Positions 49,045 through 59,371 of a DNA stretch of 64,000 bases are shown here, piece after piece. The notes under the pieces were generated by a model, which was not told the DNA's origin, ran no database searches, and was given only the letters and a program-made list of their open reading frames with translations. The stretch covers positions 7,832,837 to 7,896,836 of the forward strand of contig NC_079977.1 in assembly GCF_029852145.1 (NCBI RefSeq). Reading direction: 5' to 3'. Each line of letters starts with the position of its first letter. Within the stretch, counting starts at the first letter, position 1. The position numbers were made by a program, and so were the translations under genes. This stretch comes from Microplitis mediator. Its lineage: Eukaryota; Arthropoda; Insecta; Hymenoptera; Braconidae.

Positions 49045-49401
49045 GACTGTTTTTTTTGCATCAAATAAAACAAATTAAATTTTCAACTTATAAATAATAA
49101 TAATTGATATAAATTACTGAACTGATGAATAATTGAAAACGACAGTAAAAAATTGACTGTTTTGTAAATTATTTTCTTTGACTTTAGTATTTTATTTATT
49201 AATACCTACAAAAACTAATACTTTTACGTATAAAAATATTTTGTTTATTTTGACTGTTTGTTGTTTGAAACAACGAGCTTGCTAATGAAGTTAGTGTCAA
49301 CGTATAACTTTGAAATTCATTTTTTTCTTGTTAAGAATTCCCGATTACCTTTACATATTGTCATCAAAAAATTATAAATTTAAAAATATATATATTTAAT
49401 A
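49045..49401 (-). repeat. Fourth copy of the 34178-34640-type unit (partial)
   Basis: Matches 34178-34640, with a deletion of about 180 bases near 49145. It ends where a TA-flanked TIR element begins at 49402; exon-1-related sequence is not retained. Confidence 0.75.
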
Positions 49402-50911
49402 CACTGTAAAAAATAAGGTACTGAAATCAAACTCCTTAGGAGTTTGACAAATTTTCTCTTCAGTGAAACCAAATTCGTTTGAACCAACGAAAACTAGTTT
49501 GTCTCAAGAAAATCGTTTTTATTGAATGAAAATCTCTACTCGATTATGAGAAATTGATTAAGCGTTTATGTTAAAGTTTTTAAGTTTGACTGTAATTAAA
49601 TTAACATTTGAACGAATAGTAAAATATATTTTAATTAAAGTTTGGATGTACTTGATTTAAAAATAAAAACTTGTTGAAGCAAACTTTTCAATTTTAAGAA
49701 ATTTAACTGAAACTCTTGAAACATTTAGTTTGACAACTTCACATGTTTCAATAAAACAAAAGTAGTTTCCTATAATACCAAACGTCTCGTGTCAACCGAC
49801 GAGTTTCTTGGGGAGAGAATCCGACGAGGTTGTAGGAATAATTTGACGCACTCACATTAAAACTGAAAAATATTCGACAAGAATATAAATGTATTTGTTA
49901 CAAAATATCGAACTATATTTGAATGAAAGTCTTCATATTATCGGTTAAATAAAAAAATTTATTTATAAAAAGAGTCACATATTTATTACGTTTAGATCAA
50001 TGCATAAGCAATTGACTGTATATATCCATTCAATATGAGAACAAAGTACTAGAAGCACAACTAAACTCAAACTTTCCTACTGGTGCCATAGCGTAGCGGT
50101 ACAGCGCTTGACTCTCGCGCGTAAGGTGCTGGGTTCGATTCCTCCAGATTACCAGTTCTACGATAATTTAATTTTTCACTAAAAACTGAGCATGTCAGAA
50201 TTATTTGTAAAGTGTAATGTATATAATATAATATAATAATAATAATAATAATATAATGTAATTGTCTCAATACTTAATAAAAAAAAATAATAATAATACT
50301 AATAGTAATATTAATAATAATAAAAATAAAATCAAATATAAAATAATACGTAAGAACAAAAAATTTTTTTTTTAAATTAATTATTGATGAAATAATTAAA
50401 GGCAATATTCTCTTGATGCAGATTACTGATTTTTTGGATCAATGCAATACAGCAACTTGAAACAATTCGATTTTTTATTGAATCAATAGTAAGGGCAGTT
50501 TCAACAGACCTACAAAAATATTACTTTCAACACTAAAATTCATTTGCTTTAATAAAATTTTGACTTAACTGAAAATTCATACTTTCAATCACCTTACAGT
50601 TTACTTTGAGTGAAATTTTTAATTATTTTATGTGAAACAAAAATCATTATTCTATCAACAGTTTCAATGACTTGAACTCATTTCTATTTTTTTTTTTAAA
50701 TGAAAAAAGTTATTGAGTTATATCAAATACTGTAGAATTAGTTCAAACGACTTGGTACCTTTCCTCAAGAAACTCTCAGTTGAAGCAAAATATACTGTCA
50801 AACGTAGAGGGCGGTAGACTCAATCGCTTGACGCGTTTGGCTGTATCCAAACGCACGGAGTACTTGAGCCACACGAATCTGGTTTGACGTCAAGAATCTT
50901 TTTTTACAGTG
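49402..50911. mobile_element. TA-flanked TIR element, ends CACTGTAAAAAATA, with tRNA-like module
   Basis: Starts CACTGTAAAAAATAAGG and ends CTTTTTTTACAGTG, flanked by TA (49400-49401; 50912-50913). The outer regions are rich in AAACTnnTTnnAGTTT-type motifs. A tRNA-like module sits near the middle (50080-50155), followed by AATAAT-rich sequence. No transposase seen. The TIRs resemble those of the MITEs at 55198, 55958 and 57183, suggesting one superfamily. Confidence 0.8.
50080..50155 (+). repeat. tRNA-like/SINE-like module with A and B boxes
   Basis: The 76-base segment begins CTGGTG and ends TACCAG (six-pair acceptor-like stem). It has an A-box CATAGCGTAGCGG and a perfect B-box GGTTCGATTCC. 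The anticodon arm does not form a clean five-pair stem with U33, so a functional tRNA is unlikely. The AAT-rich tail downstream to about 50330 suggests a tRNA-derived SINE. Confidence 0.6.
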
Positions 50912-50999
50912 TAAACAATAACTTATATATGATTAGATCTAAAAATTGGCAGGATCTGATGATATATAATTATATATAATCATGCATGAACAAAAAAAA

Positions 51000-51120
51000 A
51001 AAACATCCATCGGTTAACTGCTATTTTGCTAAGGGGTCACCCATCCAACTAATGTCCTTCCTCAATGCGGCTCAACTTTAATGATCGCTCGATTGCCGTC
51101 TGCTTCTCTAGTTTGCTTTA
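51000..51120 (-). repeat. 5S rRNA-derived module, inverted copy
   Basis: Counterpart of 40910-41050. On the minus strand it reads AAAGTTGAGCCGCATTGAGG, GTTGGATGGGTGACCCC and then a T-run of about 12. It is diverged by point changes from the other copy but retains the C-box. Confidence 0.7.
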
Positions 51121-51671
51121 CACATAAGTTTTTTTACGAACTATAGCATTACTTAAATCGAATAATTAAATTGATACATCCTACATAAATAATGCACCAA
51201 ATATGATCAAATTTCATCACATTTGTGTTTTATATAAAATTATAAGTTTCTTTAAGATAATCTGCTCATAAGACCATAGAAATTTTTATATAAGAATCAT
51301 AAAACTATATAAACTTTTATATAATCATAGATAGGTTTATATAACCGTATTAAACTTTTTTGTAATCATACAAATTTATTTATAACTTTATATAAAATCA
51401 CATAAATTTTTATAAATTATCTGAATTCTTAGAAAAATTTTATGTCATATAAGATTTCATATGATCATACATGGTTATGAATAACCATATAAAACGTGCT
51501 CTTGTAATTTCATAACGTTATATATAATTTAATATGAAGTTACACGAAATTTCATAAAAATTTTATAAGATTAGACGAATTATTAAAAGAATTTTATAAG
51601 ATCATATGAGTTTTTATATAATCATAATATAAGACTGCATATAATTTATAAAATTTTATCTAGTAATGTTA

Positions 51672-52739
51672 TATAACCGAGACCCCCAGTCCAGGGTGTG
51701 ACCCCCTGTCCAGGAAGCCAAGATTAGATTCAGTTGATAAAATCAACTGTTTTGTGACTAGCTCTTCTACAGGGCGGGGAATACCCGATCCTGGTCACAA
51801 GGAATAATTAAAGATGTTGAGAGTATAGGTAGCTTGTAAAATAAAAGATTTGTATAGATGATATATGTGTATAAACTAGATGGCAATTTTATTTAACCAA
51901 TTTACCCAGACAACAGACCCCACTTTACAATAATCAAATAAAATAAAACCGCGACAATATTTGACGACACAAGTTGGTGAGAATGACGATTTGACTTTGA
52001 CAATTTACAGACGCCAAAATGGCAGGCACGACACTGACTCGACTTTATAAATTTTACTTTAATTTCTTGGATAATTTATAATTATGATATTAATTAATTT
52101 TCATTCTCAGCACTGACAGAAACTTCAAATTTAATTTTAGCTCTCTAACTGAGAGAAATTATTTACAATAAAAACCAATTTATATAATTTAAAAGGTAAG
52201 ATTATTCTTACCCGAGCAATAATTTATTTTATATAAAACTTTAATATTTAGAAGACACCTACGTCACGAGACTCCGCCATCTTAGCTCTCTTGGCATCGA
52301 GATCGGCCCAGGACCACATCCTCAGATTCCTTGGCGGTTTTACCAATGGGAAAAGAAAACCAACACCTTCCAATTAACTCCAATAACCGCTGACTCCTGA
52401 CAGATAAAACTCAGGCTTCCTTGTAATCCAGATGACGTAGAAATAACTCAGTTACAACAAAACGTTTGGTGTAGAAAAGAAACGTGGATGCAGTTGCGAA
52501 AGAAAAGCTGTGAACTGTCCTGTGGTTTGCCCAGAATTGTCCGTCCTGCCCCTCAGCGAGTCGATTACTACCTCGTACCCCAGGCCCGCGCATGCGCCCT
52601 GTAACTTTGCCTCAACAAATCCAGTTGGTATAAGAAAGAGTTATTTTATCCCTCGTTGTCCAGTTACCGTAGGCAGCCACCAGGTTCTAGTTATCCCTCG
52701 AGCATGACGTTGAAGAACTATTACCGAATCCCGGTTACA
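51672..52739. mobile_element. Probable solo LTR, 1068 bases, 4-base target duplication GTTA
   Basis: Starts TATAACCGAGACC (probably TGTAACCG originally) and ends CCCGGTTACA, flanked by GTTA at 51668-51671 and 52740-52743. The uninterrupted site is present in the other copy of the host element near 38450-38460. TG..CA-type ends in short inverted repeats, a ~1-kb length and a 4-base duplication fit a Ty3/gypsy-type solo LTR. A short-TIR DNA element cannot be excluded because the first dinucleotide is TA. Small open frames within it are not genes. No internal retroelement sequence is present. Confidence 0.7.
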
Positions 52740-53303
52740 GTTATAAACTCATATATAACTTTATAAAAAATCATAAGCATATGAAACTTCATCTGGCATT
52801 GGTATAAAGTTATATATAACTTTATATAAAATCACATCATTTTTTATAATATCCTTATAAGAGTATATAAATCCTTATATGAAGTTTATAAGATTATATA
52901 AGCTTTCATATAATCATATATAAATACATGTGTTTGTATATGATTCTATAAGATCTTCTTCCCGGGTTTATATAAAATCACATCAATTTTTATAAAACTA
53001 TATAAATTCTTATAAGATTTATATAAGATCATATGAACTTTTGTATGATCATATATAATTATATATAAGCATATAAAACTTTATCTAGTAATTTTATAAA
53101 GTTATATATAACGTTATATAAAATCATATCAATTTTTATAAAGTCCTCACAAGAGTATATTGATTCTTATAAGAACTTTATAAGATCATACAAGCTTTTA
53201 TGTAATCATATATAATTTTTATATATTTCTTATATGATCATATATAAATTGTATACGAATATATATGTGTATATATGATCATATAAAATATTTTTTTCCC
53301 ATG

Positions 53304-54290
53304 TTTAGATCATTATTTACTCATACAAATAATTCAACAAAACATATGTCTTTGAATAATAACTGCATGAAATAACTCCGTCGTCTTGCTCGGAGAATAC
53401 TGTCAATCATCAAAAATGCACTGAAACTGATCGTGTAAGAGCTATCTCAGTTGAATTACTTATTACACCATGTTTTAATAAAAAAATTGATTATCAACAT
53501 TTTGTAGCAGTTATTATAAACAGTAAGAAACGTGAGTAATTATAATATGGATTCGGAGTAATTAAAATTTTGTTAATAAATGCAATTTTTTTATTTTTAT
53601 AAGAAATAAATTAAACTAAAATTTTCCCTATTAAAAAAGTTTACAATTTAATTAACCATCTGCTTATCTAACTATTGTTATCAATAAATTTCGTTGCATG
53701 TCAAAAAAATGATGCTTACAATAAATTCTAAAAAATCTTCAATTTTTTTTATCAACCTAATTTATTTAATTATAATGAATCGAAATTTATTACGGGACTA
53801 ATATTGTCGGACTTAAAGGATCAAAATCGGACCTCTCAGTGAATCTTATGAAATTTTCATTTGTGTACTTAAAAGTTAATTAACGATAGGATCCCTAGTA
53901 AATATGAACAAAGGCTCTCTCCAGGAGGTCCTCTCTCATGTGTCAAGAAGCGGAATAGAAAAGTTCCAAGCTCGGGAATTTAAGATTTGCGGAACTCGAT
54001 GCGTACCGAAAAATATGTATAGTTTAGTGTGATGATAATATAACTAGCGTATACTTTACTGAATAAGAATTCAGATTTGAGCTGGCTTTGTGCGTATATT
54101 CTAATGGTTTAGTCAATAAATTATTCGGACTTTCTTTAGTGAGGTGTGGGCTATCAAATAGCGGAATAATATTGCAACCACGCCAGAGAATCGCATTGAC
54201 TGGAAGAAATAATAATAATCATAAAAACTACAATATTATTAAAGTATGCGTGAAGTTTTTGGAGCCACAGAAGCTAAATTTACACTGAGA
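53304..54290. other. Stretch without recognised repeats
   Basis: I find no match to other parts of the window. It may be the only low-copy host DNA here. An exon-like frame lies at 53363-53539. 53880-54060 is somewhat less AT-rich (CTCTCCAGGAGGTCCTCTC) but has no sustained frame. Confidence 0.4.
53363..53539 (+). CDS. Exon-like open frame without start codon (58 codons)
   Basis: Opens after a TAA at 53360 and runs to a TAA at 53537. It reads protein-like, with ETDRVRAISVELLITPCF in the middle and VAVIINSKKRE at the end. Two good donor motifs (GTAAGA at 53523, GTGAGT at 53532) sit at its end and a TTTAG acceptor lies upstream at about 53307. It has no ATG, and no other exon was found. It may be one exon of a host gene or chance. 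Confidence 0.25.
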   Translation: MHEITPSSCSENTVNHQKCTETDRVRAISVELLITPCFNKKIDYQHFVAVIINSKKRE

Positions 54291-54419
54291 GAAAAAGATG
54301 GAAACTTCAAAATTTTCATTTTCAAGATATCTTTTTACCTGGATTTTGTTGTTAGTTTAATCTGAATGAATTGGATTACAGCAAAAAATTTTTTACTGTT
54401 TTTACGTTATTACAGTTCC

Positions 54420-55197
54420 CTAATCACATATGGTTGAAACAGGAACCAGCCGACTGTCGATGACTTTGTCAAGTACTATTTTCACAATCCTTGTTAAATC
54501 AGTTGCGCTTGTTTGACTCCCGCAAAAACCGCAATAAATTGGCCCAAACCAATCAGGATTGTTTGCTGAATGTGCAGCAACCACGAGAACGTGATCAATT
54601 TCAAGTACAAAAAACTGACCATTGAAATTAAATTTTCGGGTGTTCAGTTGTTTAAAAATTTGAATCAGCCAATAGATTTTGATTCTCAAGTTAAATGACG
54701 TTTTCTATAAAGACATCTGAAAGCTTAACTAAGTTGCTGTTAAATTAAGTCTCCGACCATCATTAACACGATGGATGCAACGAACAAAATGTCGTCAAGC
54801 ACAGAAAAGAATCCATTCGGTTTTCTTTGTATGAGCGGTTTCTTACAATATACTAAGTGAATAGTTTTTTTATGTATTGAATATATATATTTTTAAATTT
54901 ATAATTTTTTGATGACAATAAGTAAAGGTAATCGGGGATTCTTAACAAGAAAAAAATGAATTTCAAAGTTATACGTTGACACTAACTTCATTAGCAAGCT
55001 CGTTGTTTCAAACAACAAACAGTCAAAATAAACAAAATATTTTGATACGTAAAAGTATCAGTTTTTGTCGGTATTAATAAATAAAAAACTAAAGTCAAAG
55101 GAAATAATTTACACAACAAATCAACTTTTTATTGAGATATAGTAATTTATAGAAAATAATCGTTTATTTCGTAATAAAAGAAAAAGCTGTAAATTTA
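54420..55197 (+). repeat. Inverted copy of the 5'-gene unit (left part)
   Basis: 54640-55197 is the reverse complement of 34310-34900, including a CCAAT box near 54668. It is interrupted at 55198 by a MITE and resumes at 56992-57125. Upstream of 54640 it diverges from the other copies. A minus-strand open frame at 54420-54689 overlaps the CCAAT box region and is not supported as a gene. Confidence 0.75.
54771..54860 (+). pseudogene. 29-codon open frame derived from exon 1 of the spliced gene (second copy)
   Basis: Starts MDATNKMSSSTEKNPFGF and ends QYTK-TGA, the same length as the frame at 34657-34746 despite many differences. Its second ATG (codon 7) aligns with the start codon of the four-exon gene. 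The donor of exon 1 is changed (ATGAGC). Confidence 0.4.
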
Positions 55198-55559
55198 CAC
55201 AGTAAAAAATATTGTGTATTTGTGTCGAAAACGTTTTGTGTTAAACTAACACAAAGTTTGTGTCACTTTTTGTAACATAAAAAATGTGTTATACACTCTT
55301 TATTAACATATTTTGTGTGTTACTGTGGAATTCTTTGCGCCCTCTTGTGGCGATATTTCAACATCCCGACTAGAAATTGCTGTGGGAATGCCCACTGCAT
55401 GTATCTGGCCCCAATTGGGTCCCAATGGGGAATTCCCAAGAGGGAAATCCCCATGAGGGCCCAATCAGAACCCAATCGGGAAATCCCAAACAAAAATAAA
55501 ATAATTTATGGTCGATATTTCCCAATTGGGGCCTGAGCGGGACCTAAGTGGGACAACCC

Positions 55560-55950
55560 AACGTGAAAATAAATAAATTATTGTAATTTTTCCCCATTGG
55601 GTTCTGTGTGGGACCCAAGTGGGAAATCCCAACGTGGAAACAAAAAAAAATTAATGCAATTTTTCCCTATTGGGTTCTGTGTGGGGCCCAAGTGGTAAAT
55701 CCCAACGTAAAATTAAAAAAAATATTGTCATTTTTCCCAATTGGGTTCTGTGTGGGGCCCAAGTGGGAAATCCCAACGTGGAAATAAAAAAAATTAATGC
55801 AATTTTTCCCTATTGGGTTCTGTGTGGGGCCCAAGTGGGAAATCCCAACGTAAAATTTAAAAAAATATTGTCATTTTTCCCCATTGGGCCCTGTGTGGGG
55901 CCTGATTGGGATATCCCGACGTTAAAATAAAAAAAAATTTTTCACCTTTT
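55560..55950. repeat. About 72-base tandem repeat in element B
   Basis: The marker GTTCTGTGTGGG (last unit GCCCTGTGTGGG) recurs at 55601, 55674, 55745, 55817 and 55888, giving spacings of 71-73. Units combine a GC palindromic half with an A-rich half. Open frames across it (for example 55670-55930) are by-products of a period divisible by three. Confidence 0.88.
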
Positions 55951-55957
55951 TTAGGGG

Positions 55958-56260
55958 CACAGTAAAAAATATTGTGTATTTGTGTCGAAAACGGTTTGTG
56001 TTAAAAATTGTAGTGTGTTAAACTAACACAAAGTTTGTGTCACTTTATTTTGTAACATAAAAAATGTGTTATACACTCTTTATTAACACATTTTGTGTGT
56101 TACTGTGGATTCTTTGCGCCCTCTTGTGGCGATATTTCAACATAATCTTTGTGTTAAAAAGGGGTAACACAAAGTTTGTGTCGAAAATTCAACACAAATT
56201 TTGTGTCAACCGTTTTTAACACACAAACTGTGTTGATTTTACACAATATTTTTTACTGTG
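55958..56260. mobile_element. MITE, TIR CACAGTAAAAAATATTGTGT, complete copy inside element B
   Basis: 303 bases, same family as 55198-56991 and uninterrupted. It lies within element B, which itself lies within another copy of the same MITE, and so supplies the empty site that defines the borders of element B. Confidence 0.9.
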
Positions 56261-56419
56261 GGATATCCCATTTTAGCCGTTTAAAATAAAAATTTTTTTT
56301 TAACAGCATCTGAAAACTCTTCTCTATACACTCCGAATACCACTTTTTGGTTTTATCGTCTGTTATTCTTTGGTATCATAATAAATATACTATTTACACT
56401 CACGCGATCACATACGTGG

Positions 56420-56490
56420 GTCAGCGCAGTGGATAACATCAAAGACTTCAACTCGGAAGGACGCAGGTTCGAGCCCAACAGTCGCCGGGA
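56420..56490 (+). repeat. tRNA-like segment in element B
   Basis: A-box-like CAGCGCAGTGGATAAC and perfect B-box GGTTCGAGCCC, homologous to 35813-35883 together with about 150 bases on each side (for example TTATTCTTTGGTATCATAAT). The anticodon region differs from element A. It is unlikely to be a functional tRNA. Confidence 0.6.
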
Positions 56491-56629
56491 TTTTTTCATT
56501 AATTTAAATCATGTACACTCCTTCTAAATAATGCTCCTAGTACATTAAATTAAAATTCGGATTTAATTACAATTATCTTTCTTTTTTTGCATTTCAATAT
56601 TTTTTCTAACAGGGATGCCTTAGTGGGAT

Positions 56630-56790
56630 CTCTTGGGGATTTCCCCATTGGGGTACAAGTGGGATTTCCCTATTGGGGCACAAGTGGGATTTCCCCATTG
56701 GGGCACAAGTGGGATTTCCTCATTGGGGCACAAGTGGGATTTCCCTATTGGGGCACAAGTGGGATTAACCCATTGGGGCCCAATAGGTCT
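56630..56790. repeat. About 30-base tandem repeat in element B
   Basis: About five units of TTCCCCATTGGGGCACAAGTGGGA-type, each holding the CCCCATTGGGG palindrome. The apparent 126-codon frame at 56587-56967 is a translation of this array. Confidence 0.88.
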
Positions 56791-57182
56791 TTGCGTGACA
56801 TCCCTATGTACGGCCCCAATTGGGAATCCCAACGGGGGCCCAAGTGCTCGCACCTAAAAATTTCTAGTCGGGATAATCTTTGTGTTAAAAAAGGGTTACA
56901 CAAAGTTTATGTCGAAATTTCAACACAAATTTTGTGTCAACCCTTTTTAACACACAAACTGTGTTGATTTTACACAATATTTTTTACTGTGTATTTAAAT
57001 ACGTTTTAAGTAATAAAAATGAGAATTGATGTCGTTTTCAATTATTCATCAGTTCAGTAATTTATATCAATTATTATTATTTATAAGTTGGAAAATTTAA
57101 TTTACTTTATTTGATGCAAAAACATTTATATATATATACATATTAGACTGGGCCAAAGAAATTGACTACTTTTTTTTTCTTA

Positions 57183-57679
57183 CACTGTAAAAAATCACCG
57201 GGGTAAGTCCAAGCGGTGTAGGTGTTAAAATTATCGGTGTTAAATTTACCCCCGAAAGCGGTGTGAAAATAACGCCGCCACCGGTGTAAATATTCTAGAC
57301 CGGTGTTAAAATAACGCCGCCACGGGTGTAGATATTCTTTACCGGTGTTAAAATATTTTACTTTGTGAATATTTTTACTTACTCGATCACTATACTTGTT
57401 AATAAACGATATTTTTTATTAATTTTCATAAAGAACTGACATTTTTTGAGTTTTATAATCTTTAAAATTAATACTCCAAGCGGACGCAGTTTACCCTGCA
57501 TTTACAACGGTATTACTCCGCTTTTACACCGATATTACTCCGTTTTTACACGGATTACCCCGATTTAACACCGGTATTTTTAACACCGGTGAGTTACTCC
57601 TCCTACACCGGTGTAATTTTATTTTAACACCGGGCGGAGTTAAAACGAGTCCATTTTTAACAACGCACTTTTTACAGTG
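57183..57679. mobile_element. TA-flanked MITE, TIR CACTGTAAAAA, ACCGGTGT-rich
   Basis: Starts CACTGTAAAAAATCACCGGG and ends CACTTTTTACAGTG, with TA on both sides. The interior is dense in ACACCGGTGT-type palindromes. The opposite arm of the hairpin host (near 58562-58578) shows the uninterrupted site. Confidence 0.88.
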
Positions 57680-58578
57680 TAGCTATATCGAGAATATTAT
57701 TCAGAATGACAAAAAAAAAATTTCATGAAAGCTTGAGCCCTTAATATTAATTTTAAGAGGTCTATCATCGATATTTTTAATTTTAATTTATAATTTGATG
57801 TTTTACATCAGAACTGCTAAAACATTGGAGTAAAAAAAAATAATTTTTACTTATTCTTATGTGAAATTAAATTCCCTACAAAAAGGTCTGATTAAAAATT
57901 TTCATTAGACAAGCCGTTTCCGATTAATTAAGCTTAATAAATTGATATATTTTTTCGATTTAACATTTTTACTTTTGAATTTTGTAACAGACGAATCAAT
58001 GAATATCTAATAAAGACCATGACAGCTTTTCAAAGGAAATTTAATGCATTACAAAAAAGGTCTCCTAACATTTTTTGCTAAATTCACTCCTTCAAAAGTT
58101 ATTCAAGGTTGAATTTGAGTCAAAACGATCTCAATAACGTGAATAACTTCCGAAGGAGTGAATTTAGCAAAAAATGTTAAGAAGCCTTTTTTGTAGAGAA
58201 TTAAATTTCCTTCAAAAATCTGTCATGATCTTTTTTAGATATTTCTTGATTCGTCAGTTACAAAATTCAAAAGTAAAAATGTTAAATCGAAAAAATAAAT
58301 CACTTTATTAAGCTTAATTAATTGAAAACGGCTTGTCTGACGAAAATTTTCAATCAGACCTTTTTTGTAGGGAATTCAATTTTACATAAGAATAAGTGAA
58401 AATGAATTTTTTTTACTCCAATGTTTTAGCAGTTCTGACGTAAAACATCAAATTATGAATTAAAATTAAAAATAGCGATGATAGACCTTTTAAAATTAAT
58501 ATTAAGGGTTCAAACTTTCATGAAATTTTTTTTTTGTCATTCTGAATAATATTTTTGATATAGCTATAAAAAAAAAAA

Positions 58579-59334
<756 letters not shown>

Positions 59335-59371
59335 AAAAATAGTCAATTTTTTTGGCCCAGTCTAATAAATA

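Larger units (their letters stand above)
50931..53303 (-). mobile_element. CCCGGG element 1, inverted 3'-truncated copy
   Basis: Reverse complement of 37788-41120, without the 1.9-kb nested element, and with a different insertion at 51672-52739. The right end reads TTTTTTTCCCATG, a mutated version of the CCCGGG terminus. The left end is truncated where it meets 50914-50930. A 5S-like module is on the minus strand at 51000-51120. Confidence 0.82.
55365..56872 (+). mobile_element. TIR element B: CCCGACTAGAA termini, tRNA-like core, 72-base repeats
   Basis: Starts CCCGACTAGAAATTGC and ends AAATTTCTAGTCGGG, flanked by AT (55363-55364; 56873-56874). The inner MITE at 56126-56160 preserves the uninterrupted site TTTCAACATAATCTTTG. 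It contains an array of about five 71-73-base units (55560-55950) with GGGTTCTGTGTGGG and GGGAAATCCCAACG, a nested MITE, a core with a tRNA-like segment, and a second array of about 30-base units (56630-56790) with CCCATTGGGGCACAAGTGGG. Core and termini are homologous to element A; the arrays are not. Confidence 0.88.
55198..56991. mobile_element. MITE, TIR CACAGTAAAAAATATTGTGT, interrupted by element B
   Basis: Ends CACAGTAAAAAATATTGTGT and its complement, flanked by TA (55196-55197; 56992-56993). The empty site AAATTTATTTAAATAC is present on the minus strand near 34300-34325. The interior has TTTGTGTTAACAC-type palindromes. Element B splits it at 55365-56872. Confidence 0.88.

Noticed and set aside
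50080..50155. Functional tRNA gene
   Set aside because: A and B boxes are good, but the anticodon arm and T-stem do not fold cleanly, and it lies inside a TIR element.
52411..52707. 60- and 65-codon frames on both strands
   Set aside because: They lie inside the putative solo LTR and have no domain; LTRs normally lack coding sequence of this kind.
55315..56967. Open frames of 73-126 codons at 55315-55930 and 56587-56967, and one on the minus strand at 56620-56853
   Set aside because: They translate the tandem arrays of element B, whose near-multiple-of-three periods keep frames open; repeated peptides only reflect the DNA repeat.
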